This document shows positions 45,826 to 54,857 of a stretch of DNA of 64,000 bases, one piece after another; the stretch's first letter is position 1, and the number at the start of each line of letters is the position of its first letter. The notes under the pieces were generated by a model. The model was not told the origin of the DNA and did not search any database. It worked only from the letters and a program-made list of their open reading frames with translations. The translations under genes and the position numbers were made by a program. Source of the stretch: Psychromonas aquimarina ATCC BAA-1526 (GTDB lineage Bacteria > Pseudomonadota > Gammaproteobacteria > Enterobacterales > Psychromonadaceae); assembly GCF_000428725.1 (NCBI RefSeq), contig NZ_AUAM01000013.1, positions 1 through 64,000 on the forward strand. The letters run 5' to 3'.

Positions 45826-46578
45826 ATGAGAACACCTCTTGTAATGGGTAACTGGAAATTAAACGGTACTAAAGAATCTGTATCTACTTTAATCAAAGGC
45901 ATTGAAGCTGCAGCTGACGCTGCTGCAAACGTTGAAGTTGCTGTATGTCCACCAGCTATCTTTATCGAGCAAGTTGCTAACTTAACTGCTGCTAACAGCA
46001 TTGAGTTTGGTGCTCAAGATGTAAGCACGAATGTTGAAGGTGCTTACACTGGCGAAACTTCTCCAGTAATGGTTAAAGAGTTCGGTGCTAAATACAGCCT
46101 TGTTGGTCACTCTGAGCGTCGTCAATACCACAACGAAACTGATGCTGTTGTTGCAGCTAAATTTGTAGCTATCCAGAAACACGGTTTAGTGCCTGTATTA
46201 TGTATCGGTGAAACGCTTGAAGAGCGTGAAACTAACGTAACAACAACTGTTGTTGAAACTCAACTTAAAGCAGTAATCGATGTTGCCGGTATTGATGCAC
46301 TAGAAAACTGTGTTATTGCATATGAACCAGTTTGGGCTATCGGTACTGGTAAAGTTGCAACTTCTGAGCAGGCTCAAGAAGTTCACGCACATATCCGTTC
46401 TTGGTTAGCAGAGCAGAGCAAAGTTGTTGCAGAGAAAGTACAGATTCTTTACGGCGGCAGTGTTAAAGCGGCAAGTGCAAAAGAATTATTTGCACAAGCT
46501 GATATCGACGGTGGTTTAGTTGGTGGCGCTGCATTAATCATTGAAGAATTTGCTGGTATCATCGAAGGCGCTAAATAA
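45826..46578 (+). CDS. tpiA: Triosephosphate isomerase
   Basis: A 250-residue glycolytic enzyme interconverting dihydroxyacetone phosphate and glyceraldehyde 3-phosphate. The start at 45826 gives MRTPLVMGNWKLNG, with GGAG 7 bases upstream. Active-site residues are the lysine in NWKLNG, histidine in VGHSERR and glutamate in AYEPVWAIGTG; the phosphate loop ILYGGSV is intact. Codon use is richer in T-ending codons than the neighbours, as expected for a highly expressed gene. A HexR-like palindrome lies upstream and a clear terminator downstream. Confidence 0.98.
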   Translation: MRTPLVMGNWKLNGTKESVSTLIKGIEAAADAAANVEVAVCPPAIFIEQVANLTAANSIEFGAQDVSTNVEGAYTGETSPVMVKEFGAKYSLVGHSERRQYHNETDAVVAAKFVAIQKHGLVPVLCIGETLEERETNVTTTVVETQLKAVIDVAGIDALENCVIAYEPVWAIGTGKVATSEQAQEVHAHIRSWLAEQSKVVAEKVQILYGGSVKAASAKELFAQADIDGGLVGGAALIIEEFAGIIEGAK

Positions 46579-46601
46579 GCCTTTAGCAGCATTTAAATAC
46601 T

Positions 46602-46626
46602 AAGGCGCTTAATGCGCCTTTTTTTT
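46602..46626 (+). terminator. Rho-independent terminator of tpiA
   Basis: AAGGCGC and GCGCCTT form a 7-base stem with loop TTAAT, and the T run extends through 46626 (eight T in a row including the stem end). It lies 23 bases after the tpiA stop. Confidence 0.9.
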
Positions 46627-46648
46627 CAGCTTAAATATTTTTACAGCG

Positions 46649-47527
46649 CTAAATAATCTTATCCCAGCTTTTTACCTGGTTATTAAAAAAACCGGAGTCA
46701 GTGTAAGCTTTTTCAAGCAGTCCTTTTTCCTTAAGAATTTTAATGCCCTTATTCAAAGCATTAATCACCCCTTCACCCTGACCATTCCTTTTTGATACAG
46801 CAAAATGACGACTGCCCTGCAGACCGACCTTTAACTCGGGCACGGGTACTAAATGAACTCCTTCCGGAGTAAATGACAAATCGTCACTGGGTTGAAACGG
46901 CGCTAATAAAAAATCTGCACGTCCTTTGGCAACCATTTTAACCATTGATGACCACTTTACCGTATTGATCAATGAATTCATTTTCATCGCATTTAAAGTC
47001 TGCCAGTCTGCGCTCCATGCTTTGCTTGAAACAGCTCTTAAGCGGCGGACGTCTGCAAGCGATTTTGCGTTTAACGCCTTTTTATTTTCGCTGATGGTAT
47101 ATAAACCGGCTTCAAAGCGCCCGTTTTCAATAACAGGATCAGAAACATAAAGCAGATCAGAATCATCAAGGAGATCCCGCCAGATTGAGTTTCCTGCCAT
47201 TACTGCTTTTCCCGAATGAACCAGTTTGATTATTCGAGCATGGGAAGAAGCCACAATAAAACGAATTGAAGCATCTACACCTCCCAGTGCTAAAGCCTGC
47301 TGGATCAACACAACTTCAACAACATCACGTCGAGAGCCAGAGCCGCAGTAATCTGAGATCTGCAGCGGATCACGACCGTGCATAAAAACAGCATAATCCC
47401 GCTTCACATCCTTGGGGATCACAATAATCAGTTCATCTCGCTGTGTTATTGAAGGGTGCTGATTTTCCACAGCAGCAGCGGAAACATGAGTTATTAAAGT
47501 AATTAATAACAGCAGTATTTTTTTCAT
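46649..47527 (-). CDS. Periplasmic solute-binding protein, family 3-like
   Basis: A 292-residue secreted protein with a signal peptide over residues 1-18 (ending HVSAAA). The mature part has the general layout of amino-acid-type binding proteins (family 3): a first strand ELIIVIPKDVKRDY, a domain crossover near ADFLLAPFQPSD, and a last helix GINALNKGIKILKEKG-like. No permease or ATPase gene is adjacent, so it may serve a distant importer or act as a sensor. It faces tpiA convergently and diverges from yccA. The ligand is unknown. Confidence 0.7.
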   Translation of the reverse strand: MKKILLLLITLITHVSAAAVENQHPSITQRDELIIVIPKDVKRDYAVFMHGRDPLQISDYCGSGSRRDVVEVVLIQQALALGGVDASIRFIVASSHARIIKLVHSGKAVMAGNSIWRDLLDDSDLLYVSDPVIENGRFEAGLYTISENKKALNAKSLADVRRLRAVSSKAWSADWQTLNAMKMNSLINTVKWSSMVKMVAKGRADFLLAPFQPSDDLSFTPEGVHLVPVPELKVGLQGSRHFAVSKRNGQGEGVINALNKGIKILKEKGLLEKAYTDSGFFNNQVKSWDKII

Positions 47528-47727
47528 AAACTTCCTTATTTATTAAACCTGTTTCATTTTAATTAAAAACTTAATTCACCACACGCATTAAGATCTAATA
47601 ATGCAGGCAGTCCCAGTATTTAAATAAATTTTTACATTTTTTTATATTGTGCAAATAAAAGTTTGCCTTTATACACAAAGCACATGCTATGATGAGAAAT
47701 AACTATTTATGATTATCCGGAGAGCGT

Positions 47728-48387
47728 ATGAATTCACCAACTACAAATACTCAAACACAGAGTCATGGTATTTCGATTAATAAAGTACTTAAAAATACCT
47801 ATATTCTACTCGGCATGACCCTGACTTTTTCAGCATTAACAGCAACTATCGCAACTATGTTCAATATCGGTGCAATGGCGTCACTAGTACTGATGCTGGT
47901 TGGTTTTGCTCTTTTATTTGTTGTATCTAAAACCGCCGATTCCAGTAAAGGTATTTTCTGGGTGTTTATGTTCACCGGCGTAATGGGCGCTTCACTCGGT
48001 AACATGCTTAACCATTATTTAGCGATGGAAAACGGTGCTTCATTGATTATGCAGGCATTAGGCTCAACGGCACTGATATTCTTTGCTCTGTCGGCTTATG
48101 TATTAACATCACGTAAAGACTTCTCTTTTATGGGCGGCTTTCTGATGGCAGGTATGATTGTGGTTATTATTGCAATGATTGCTAACATCTTTTTACAAAT
48201 TCCAATCATGCAGGTCGTTATCAGCAGCGTTGTAGTATTAATTATGTCAGGTTTCATTCTTTTTGATACCAGCCGCATTATCCACGGTGGTGAAACCAAC
48301 TACATCCGCGCAACGGTTTCTTTATATTTAAACCTGTTTAATCTGTTTATTCACCTGTTAAGCTTATTAAATATTTTAGATGACTAA
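47728..48387 (+). CDS. yccA: YccA, Bax-inhibitor-1-family inner-membrane protein
   Basis: A 219-residue protein with seven hydrophobic segments, the same length as E. coli YccA. The match is close in HGISINKVLKNTYILLG, LTSRKDFSFMGGFLMAG and HGGETNYIRATVSLYLNL. In E. coli YccA is a substrate and modulator of the membrane protease FtsH and protects SecY when translocation is jammed. GGAG precedes the ATG. It is a single gene. Confidence 0.93.
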   Translation: MNSPTTNTQTQSHGISINKVLKNTYILLGMTLTFSALTATIATMFNIGAMASLVLMLVGFALLFVVSKTADSSKGIFWVFMFTGVMGASLGNMLNHYLAMENGASLIMQALGSTALIFFALSAYVLTSRKDFSFMGGFLMAGMIVVIIAMIANIFLQIPIMQVVISSVVVLIMSGFILFDTSRIIHGGETNYIRATVSLYLNLFNLFIHLLSLLNILDD

Positions 48388-48407
48388 TAGATAACCGTTA
48401 CCCCTTA

Positions 48408-48440
48408 TATCACCTTGTTACAAATAGTGACAAGGTGATA
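48408..48440 (+). terminator. Hairpin after yccA
   Basis: A 14-base stem with one G-T pair (TATCACCTTGTTAC with GTGACAAGGTGATA) closes a 5-base loop, 20 bases after the yccA stop. The following bases are CTTTCCCC, so the T run is weak. Confidence 0.6.
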
Positions 48441-48496
48441 CTTTCCCCGTCAGCTTTCTCTTCTTAGTTCTAATACTATTCCGACAATACAATTGC

Positions 48497-48528
48497 AAAA
48501 AACCTCCAACCAGAGAGGCGGAGGTTTT
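48497..48528 (-). terminator. Terminator of the amylase gene
   Basis: AAAACCTCC (48499-48507) pairs with GGAGGTTTT (48520-48528) over a 12-base loop. On the minus strand six T follow (plus-strand A at 48497-48502). It lies 12 bases after the amylase stop. Confidence 0.8.
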
Positions 48529-48540
48529 AGCTGATTACCC

Positions 48541-51500
48541 TTAATTCAAGAACGGACTGTTATTGGTTATCTTACCTGGTGCTGCGGTAACAGCGCCGTC
48601 AAGCACATAAACAGCCAGACCGGCATCCCCCCCCGTTGTCACATTAAAGGATATACTGCCGCCGTCGGTAGTAATGCTGTTACCTGTTACGGCATCAATA
48701 TAGGTACCGGGCAGAACATTTCTGAAGCTGAAACTGGACTGGCCAACACCAACCAGGGCAAAAGAATCGATATCAACGCCGCCGACATTACCGACATAAC
48801 GGCGGCGGTAACGTGCCCAGCCGCCGTCTGCATCAGCAACACTATACTGGCCCATCTGCAGCGCCGGCACTGCGTGACGGATTTTGTTTAAGCCCATTAG
48901 ATGCTGTGCCAGATCATTACTCAAGGTATTATTCACTTCACCGCTTGCCTGGTATTCCGCAAAGTCACTAGCCGTAACATCACCCTGCAGGTGCTCACCA
49001 AAGTAAGAGCGGCCGGTTTTCTGCAGTGACATATTTACGCCGTTAGCGCCGCCGCCGGGCCAGTCATTGGGTTTACCTTGTGCAAAGCGAATTTCAGAAC
49101 CGTAATAAACAATCGGAATACCGCGGAAGGTAAACAGCATTGACCATAACGGAGCAAAATCACCTTGATAGCGGGTTTCACCTTTATTCGGGCCGTAATC
49201 ATGTGAATCCGCATACCAGGTTAAAAATGTTGCATCATTATATGCAGAATCATTACCTAGTGCTGCATTAAAACCGCCGCCGTGACCGTTGGTAAAGCCG
49301 TTATGGGAGACCATATCAATCACAGAGAAATGGTATTCAGCATCACCATGGGGCGCCATTTCACTGTAGTCAGGTGTGCGGTATTCATTGCCGTTAAGTT
49401 TATGATTATCACTGCTGACATCAAAGTTGTTATTGTCCCAGGTATAGTTCTGCTGGCGCAGCAGCGAGGTCTTATCGGTAATATTACCCACAAAGTTTGC
49501 TACTTCACCAAACATAAAGAAATCAGAACCACCGCGGGCAGATTCACTCTCTTTGGCAATGCGGTTAAACTCCGGCCAGTACATATCGTTAAGGGTTTTC
49601 TTATCGATATGCATAACGGTATCTACCCGGAAACCGTCAACCCCCATACGGATATAACGGCCGTATGCTTCAACAAGATAATCACGTACTGCTGGATTCT
49701 CTGTATTTAAATCAGGCAGATCTTCATGAATATTATTGAGATTTGCATTGGGGTAAACATCAAAGGAATCTTCACTACCGAAGCCCTGACTGTGAAACCA
49801 CTGACTAGAAGTTTTATATTCATCGTAGCTCAGCGGACGCCCTTCATAATTATCCATAGTATAAACGTAGGATTCATTTGACGGCCATTGATACTTCATG
49901 ATGCCCTGCGCATCAAGTTGATCTAGATTGTAGTCTGCAGTGTCGGCAGCTGTGAAAGGACGGCGGCTCGGGATCCTCTGGTAAGGAGGGATCGGCTCTC
50001 CGTTAATTGTCCCGGGTGATGTTAAACCGTCATATTCCCAGCCGTTCGGGAACTGAGCAATACCATTCAGGTATTTACTCTCGTCCCAAACCCAGCCGGC
50101 CCATTCATCCGGAAGCGGAAACAATTTAGGATCGCTGTTATATTTGATTTCAGCTTTGCCCTTTACACCTAAACGCCCCGTGTGGTTAAGTACAATATCC
50201 AGATAAACTTTCATATCGCGCGAATGTGCTTCGTCAATCACCCGCTGGAAATCATAACCGGGAGAAAGCAGACGCTCATCCTCTTTAGTAAAGTCGTAAG
50301 CATGGTAGCCGTGATACGCTAAATCACCGGCATTCTGTACAATTGGCGTGATCCACACAGCAGTGAAACCCAGGGCCTTAATGTAATCCATTTTTTTAAC
50401 CAGGCCTTCAAAATCCCCTCTCCAGGTAACATCTTCAGGGCCGGTAAAACCGTCATCGCTGATATCATCTGTCATGCGTTCCTCAGTCCAGGAACACCAG
50501 TTATCACCAACCGTATTATCAGCATTACCGTCAAACCAGCGTGTTGTTAACAGGAAGTAGATGGTTTCCTGACGCGGATCGAAGCGGGTAATATTGACTT
50601 CACCAATACGGTAAGTAAAAGACTGCTCCGTCAAGTTGCCGGCATTATCAGCAGCCAGAAGATTAATCGTCGTATTTTCACTAATATTGAATGTTTGACC
50701 ATAGTAAGGAGTGCTTTCAGTGGTTGCCTGGCTCCCGTCAAGGGTAAAGTACAATACAGGGCTGCTGTCACGGTTATCACTAACATTTAAAGTAACCGCA
50801 ACAGGAGTCACTGAATGACCTGCCGGAGGATTAGCACTGATCACAGGCGCGGTGTTGTCTTCATTTAATCGATAGCTGAATTCTACAACATCTGACTGAT
50901 TCGCTTTATTATCAACGGCGGTTACTTTGATAAGCGCATCAACCACAGCAGTTCCACTATCAGTAATACTAATAGCCTGGTCATACAGGGTAGAATTAAC
51001 CGTCGGTAAACTGCCGTCAAGTGTGTAATAAACCTGCACCTCAGGATCGCGGTCATCAGCCTTGAGTTCAATTGTTAACGTACTTTCTTCATAACTGCCG
51101 GCAGCAGGCACAGCGCTTAGCACGGGTGCCTTAGTATCTTCAACATCACACTGATCCATGCTGACCCAGCTGTTATTCTGGTAGCAGGGAGTCTGCGCAT
51201 TAAAACTTAAATCGGCAGTCTGTCCGGCACTGCCGTTAAAGATAACCTGCGCACTATCTATAGTCTGAGAAAACTCAAACTGATACCATTCGTCACCCAG
51301 AGACTGGAGCGTTTCACCGGGCCAGACTGTCTGCGTTAAAACAGGGTTAACATCCCAGTAGTGAATATTAGGAGCGCTATGGCCGGCACTGTTGTGGTAA
51401 TAAAGCAGCGTACTTTCAGATGCGCCGTCTGCTATGACTGTATAAGCAAAGCTGCTTAGCGCACTGTTACCAGAAGCATCAACAGTAAATACTTTTAATA

Positions 51501-52266
51501 AAAGATCTGCCCCCGTTGTATTAATATCTTGTGCGCTGAAGCTTTGATTATTACAGTTAGTCGACTCGACTGTCGGTATTGAACCATCGGTTGTGCAGTA
51601 CAGCTGCGGTGTCTTGTCCTGATTATCACTTACGCTCAGTGTAATCTGCTGCGCAGTGCTGTAAGTACCGGCGGCAGGAACTGCAGTTACGACAGCCGGC
51701 TGAGTATCAGCCTGAATAACTTCAACTGCGCTGATCTCTTTACTGTCGGCATTAATACAAACCTGGTAGGTTTTATCAGCATCAACGCTGAAATCCCCCT
51801 GCGGATAACTTTCTGACCAGTCACCAAAATGATCTATCTTAAAACGCGGATTATCAGAGCCAAAACTCTGCTCGCTGCAGTAAGTTATATTATCGCTGCT
51901 GAGCATTGCTGTACTTGCCCACGCATTAGGTGTTCCGCGAAAATACCAGCTGTCCTGTTCAATGACGCCGCAGGTGCTTACCTCTGTAACGGTAACGGCA
52001 TGAGTATCACTCATAAACGAAATATTATAACTGCGGTCAGCAGAAACTATGTAATCTGCTGACGGATAACTTTCACTCCAGTCTGCAAAACGGTCAATTT
52101 TAAATCTTGGGTTATCAGAGCCGAAGCTTTGACAGGTTTGATATTCATTACCGGAAACATTCCGCATAGCTGCAGATGCCCAGTCATTTGCTGTTCCACG
52201 GAAATACCAGTCAGCCTGGGCAGTAACAGATACTGCCGTCAAACCGATCAAGAGTATTTTTTTCAT
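48541..52266 (-). CDS. Large secreted multidomain alpha-amylase (GH13)
   Basis: A 1241-residue secreted glycoside hydrolase. Residues 1-18 are a signal peptide. Two tandem modules of about 80 residues follow (about 19-98 and 104-184), each WYFRGTxNxWA...SFGSDNPRFKID...DWSESYP, which look carbohydrate-binding. Next come a chitobiase-type C-terminal-like module (about 190-277), a CBM26-like starch-binding module (about 280-375) and two further chitobiase-type modules (about 378-555). The GH13 barrel starts near 558: region I DIVLNHTG, nucleophile D882 in GFRVDTVMH, acid/base E921 in FGEVANF, and D1023 in ADSHDY, so it should be active on starch or glycogen. A beta domain closes the protein. It stands alone. 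Confidence 0.9.
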   Translation of the reverse strand: MKKILLIGLTAVSVTAQADWYFRGTANDWASAAMRNVSGNEYQTCQSFGSDNPRFKIDRFADWSESYPSADYIVSADRSYNISFMSDTHAVTVTEVSTCGVIEQDSWYFRGTPNAWASTAMLSSDNITYCSEQSFGSDNPRFKIDHFGDWSESYPQGDFSVDADKTYQVCINADSKEISAVEVIQADTQPAVVTAVPAAGTYSTAQQITLSVSDNQDKTPQLYCTTDGSIPTVESTNCNNQSFSAQDINTTGADLLLKVFTVDASGNSALSSFAYTVIADGASESTLLYYHNSAGHSAPNIHYWDVNPVLTQTVWPGETLQSLGDEWYQFEFSQTIDSAQVIFNGSAGQTADLSFNAQTPCYQNNSWVSMDQCDVEDTKAPVLSAVPAAGSYEESTLTIELKADDRDPEVQVYYTLDGSLPTVNSTLYDQAISITDSGTAVVDALIKVTAVDNKANQSDVVEFSYRLNEDNTAPVISANPPAGHSVTPVAVTLNVSDNRDSSPVLYFTLDGSQATTESTPYYGQTFNISENTTINLLAADNAGNLTEQSFTYRIGEVNITRFDPRQETIYFLLTTRWFDGNADNTVGDNWCSWTEERMTDDISDDGFTGPEDVTWRGDFEGLVKKMDYIKALGFTAVWITPIVQNAGDLAYHGYHAYDFTKEDERLLSPGYDFQRVIDEAHSRDMKVYLDIVLNHTGRLGVKGKAEIKYNSDPKLFPLPDEWAGWVWDESKYLNGIAQFPNGWEYDGLTSPGTINGEPIPPYQRIPSRRPFTAADTADYNLDQLDAQGIMKYQWPSNESYVYTMDNYEGRPLSYDEYKTSSQWFHSQGFGSEDSFDVYPNANLNNIHEDLPDLNTENPAVRDYLVEAYGRYIRMGVDGFRVDTVMHIDKKTLNDMYWPEFNRIAKESESARGGSDFFMFGEVANFVGNITDKTSLLRQQNYTWDNNNFDVSSDNHKLNGNEYRTPDYSEMAPHGDAEYHFSVIDMVSHNGFTNGHGGGFNAALGNDSAYNDATFLTWYADSHDYGPNKGETRYQGDFAPLWSMLFTFRGIPIVYYGSEIRFAQGKPNDWPGGGANGVNMSLQKTGRSYFGEHLQGDVTASDFAEYQASGEVNNTLSNDLAQHLMGLNKIRHAVPALQMGQYSVADADGGWARYRRRYVGNVGGVDIDSFALVGVGQSSFSFRNVLPGTYIDAVTGNSITTDGGSISFNVTTGGDAGLAVYVLDGAVTAAPGKITNNSPFLN

Positions 52267-52437
52267 CTTAGATTTCCCTTTCCAATGCGCTTAACACGAT
52301 CAGCGCAGTCCGCTGTAGTAATTTGAGTGCCGCATGAAATCTATCCATACATTCAGCCGCAGTTCAGCTGATCAGTACAAACACCTAAAAGCTGACAAAA
52401 AAACTGCCGTTTTTAGAATCCATCGCACTAAGTCAAA

Positions 52438-52452
52438 CTGGAACCATTCCAG
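52438..52452. promoter_or_regulatory. Palindrome upstream of the amylase gene
   Basis: CTGGAACCATTCCAG is a perfect inverted repeat with 6-base arms around CCA, about 170 bases before the amylase start. It could be a repressor or activator site; I do not recognise the consensus. Confidence 0.35.
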
Positions 52453-52464
52453 CTCGGCTGTTAA

Positions 52465-52491
52465 CGTAACAAAGCGCGGACCTTTGTTACG
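52465..52491. promoter_or_regulatory. Second palindrome upstream of the amylase gene
   Basis: CGTAACAAAG and CTTTGTTACG are perfect 10-base arms around the 7 bases CGCGGAC. Only 12 bases separate it from the palindrome at 52438-52452. Without a T run it is more likely an operator or a leader hairpin than a terminator. Confidence 0.4.
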
Positions 52492-52955
52492 CCCTAGCAC
52501 AACTACCTTTTATGCTAAGCTGTGTTAACTAACTGGGCATTTCCGGCAACATAATTTACAGTGATCAATACTCAACAAACCGGCATGCACAATAATTAAA
52601 CTGCATTTAAAGTCGTACATGACGATTATTTATGCAATGTGATTTTGACTGCAAAAGGGCAAAGCAGCATACAGCTCAAAAAATAGTCACAACAACCCTG
52701 TAAAGTTATGAACAAGTTCACAGTCACAGCTTAATACAGCCGGCCTGCTCTTTTATTTGCGTCTTATTTATGCTCGCCAATCAGCTGTAGATGATTGATT
52801 AGTAAGGATTTTAAATGAAATTCATAGTGAGAGCGTTTACAACTAATTAGACTAGAGCTTTAAAAACGGCCGTGGTAAAAAGGTTTACAACGGACACGTT
52901 ACAGTAATAACAACTAAATGATCACACGACTCAATAATGCAAAGGTTTACAAAAT

Positions 52956-53570
52956 ATGATTATGAAAAGGTTTACAGCAGTATGTTTACTTATCACTGCT
53001 TTTTTTGTTTTTTCCTGCAGTGACTCATCTAATATGCAGCAGCTGAATCCCGATCAGCCTATTCTTGCTTTTGGAGATAGTCTGACATTCGGCTACGGTG
53101 CGCCGCAGAATAAAAGTTACCCGGCGCAGCTAAGCCGACTGATCGACATACCGGTAATTAATGCAGGTATTAACGGAGAATTAAGTAAAAACGGCCTGGC
53201 CAGGTTAGAACAGCTGCTGGAGCTGCATGATCCGCAGTTACTGCTGCTCTGCCACGGTGCTAATGATATGCTCCGCAAGTCAGACTTAGCGCTTATGGCA
53301 GATAATCTGCGCGCCATGATAAGCATGGCACAGGATAGAGATATTCAAGTGGTGCTGATTGCCGTGCCTAATACCACCCTGCTGTTAACCCCTTTAAAGC
53401 AGTATCAACAGGTGGCCGATGAGATGGGCATTATTGTGGAGAATGATCTGCTGGCAGATGTTTTAAGCAGGCCCGGTCTGCACAGTGATCTGATTCATCC
53501 TAATGCAGCAGGTTATCAACAAATGGCCGAGGTAATAGCACAATTGCTGGCGGATAAAGGCGCAATATAA
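52956..53570 (+). CDS. TesA-like SGNH hydrolase, predicted lipoprotein
   Basis: A 204-residue GDSL-type hydrolase related to TesA, the multifunctional thioesterase I/lysophospholipase L1. The catalytic serine is S42 in FGDSLTFGYG; block III is HGANDM and the Asp-His pair is in SDLIHPNAAGY. Residues 1-20 are hydrophobic and end FVFSC, so C21 may be lipidated; E. coli TesA is a soluble periplasmic protein. I chose ATG at 52956 over that at 52962 because AAAGG lies 10 bases upstream. In many bacteria tesA is beside an ABC operon related to lol genes, but here lolE is convergent. Confidence 0.85.
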   Translation: MIMKRFTAVCLLITAFFVFSCSDSSNMQQLNPDQPILAFGDSLTFGYGAPQNKSYPAQLSRLIDIPVINAGINGELSKNGLARLEQLLELHDPQLLLLCHGANDMLRKSDLALMADNLRAMISMAQDRDIQVVLIAVPNTTLLLTPLKQYQQVADEMGIIVENDLLADVLSRPGLHSDLIHPNAAGYQQMAEVIAQLLADKGAI

Positions 53571-53578
53571 CAGCAGCA

Positions 53579-53603
53579 GCGCAGAGCCGTAAGTTCTCTG
53601 CGC
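53579..53603. terminator. Hairpin between convergent tesA-like gene and lolE
   Basis: GCGCAGAG (53579-53586) and CTCTGCGC (53596-53603) form an 8-base stem with a 9-base loop. It lies in the 42-base gap between two convergent stops, the expected place for a shared terminator, but no T run is present on either side. Confidence 0.45.
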
Positions 53604-53612
53604 GGCTGTAAC

Positions 53613-54857
53613 TTAATGACTGTAACCTAACTCCTCTGCCGGCTGAATATTACTTGCCCGCCATGCAGGATAAACAGTCGACAGAACACTCATTATAAAA
53701 GCAACAGCGGTAACACTGATTACCTGACTGATATCAAGCTGCGAGGGTAAAAAATCAATAAAGTAGATATCTCCGGATAAAAACTGATGCCCGGTAAGGC
53801 TTTCAATATATTTTATAATAGCAGTTAAATTCAAGGCTAAATAAACACCGCAAAGTGCGCCCAGCAGGCAGCCGACAACCCCGTTAAATGCCCCCTGCAC
53901 CACAAAGATACCGCGCAGCATCCACTTAGAAGCGCCCATTGTTTTTAGAATGGCGATATCAGAGCGCTTTTCATTAACCGCCATCACTAATGTCGATACA
54001 ATATTAAAACAGGCAACAGCCACCACCAGCAGCAGAATAATATACATTAATGATTTAACCATCTGAATATCCTGATACACCGAGCCCTGACTGGTGATCC
54101 AGCTTTTAATATACAAATAAGCAGATAAACTGTAACCGATATCACGTGATATCTTCTGCGCATCCAGCAGGTTTGTTACTTTAAATGCAACCGCATTAGC
54201 GCTTTTCATGGACAATATCTGTTTAGCATCATCAATATGAATAAAGCCGAGCATATTATCCAGCTGCCCGCCCATATCAAAAAGGCCGACCAGCTTAAAT
54301 TTTAATTTACGCGGAGACTTTAGCCGACTGCCCGACTGTTTATCCGGTAATAATAGAGTGAGTGAATCGCCAACAGTAACTGACAGTTTTTTGGCAACAC
54401 TTTTGCCCAGGATAATTGACTGTTCACCCGGCACTAAAAGATCCCAGCCCCCCTGCTTAATATACTGCTCAATACTGGTGACTGAGCTTTCAGAATCAGG
54501 GCTGACAGCACGCAGCTGCAGGGCTTTCATCTGCTCATCTTTCTGCAGCAGAGCACTGAATGTGATATAAGGCGCCGCACTGACAACATCCGGATGTGCT
54601 TTAACCTGTTTCAGAGTCTTATCAATATTTTTAAAACTGCCGCTAACCATCTCCAGCTCACCGTGAGGAACAACCGACAGAAGCTGATCCCGCAACGCTT
54701 TTTCAAAGCCGTTCATCGCCGATAAACCGATAATCAGTACGGCAACCCCCAGGGAGATCCCAAGTATTGAAGCGATGGAGATAAATGAAACAAATTTATT
54801 TTTGTGTTTTGCACGGCTGTAACGCAAACCGACAAATACAGATAATGGTCGAAACAT
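53613..54857 (-). CDS. lolE: LolE, lipoprotein-releasing system membrane subunit
   Basis: A 414-residue inner-membrane protein with one N-terminal membrane segment, a large periplasmic domain and three C-terminal segments. It matches E. coli LolE in GIALGVAVLI-like, GLSAMNGFE, VVPHGE, HQFLSGDIYFIDFLPS and the closing ASNIQPAEEL. LolCDE extracts outer-membrane lipoproteins from the inner membrane and passes them to LolA. It abuts lolD (shared boundary at 54857). Confidence 0.94.
   Translation of the reverse strand: MFRPLSVFVGLRYSRAKHKNKFVSFISIASILGISLGVAVLIIGLSAMNGFEKALRDQLLSVVPHGELEMVSGSFKNIDKTLKQVKAHPDVVSAAPYITFSALLQKDEQMKALQLRAVSPDSESSVTSIEQYIKQGGWDLLVPGEQSIILGKSVAKKLSVTVGDSLTLLLPDKQSGSRLKSPRKLKFKLVGLFDMGGQLDNMLGFIHIDDAKQILSMKSANAVAFKVTNLLDAQKISRDIGYSLSAYLYIKSWITSQGSVYQDIQMVKSLMYIILLLVVAVACFNIVSTLVMAVNEKRSDIAILKTMGASKWMLRGIFVVQGAFNGVVGCLLGALCGVYLALNLTAIIKYIESLTGHQFLSGDIYFIDFLPSQLDISQVISVTAVAFIMSVLSTVYPAWRASNIQPAEELGYSH

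Larger units (their letters stand above)
52267..52955. other. 689-base spacer between divergent amylase and tesA-like genes
   Basis: No convincing gene is present. On the amylase side are two neighbouring palindromes at 52438-52452 and 52465-52491. On the tesA-like side the heptamer GTTTACA occurs four times at 52835, 52883, 52945 and 52970, three of them inside the 11-mer AAAGGTTTACA. A 12-codon frame at 52815-52850 has AAGGA before its ATG but is too short to support. The regulatory content is high for its size. Confidence 0.6.

Noticed and set aside
52334-52528. 64-codon frame in the amylase upstream region
   Set aside because: It crosses the two palindromes, has low-complexity basic composition and no ribosome binding site; regulatory content explains the stretch better.
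52815-52850. 12-codon frame with AAGGA upstream, before the tesA-like gene
   Set aside because: Could be a leader peptide, but it lacks repeated regulatory codons and no attenuator stem follows.
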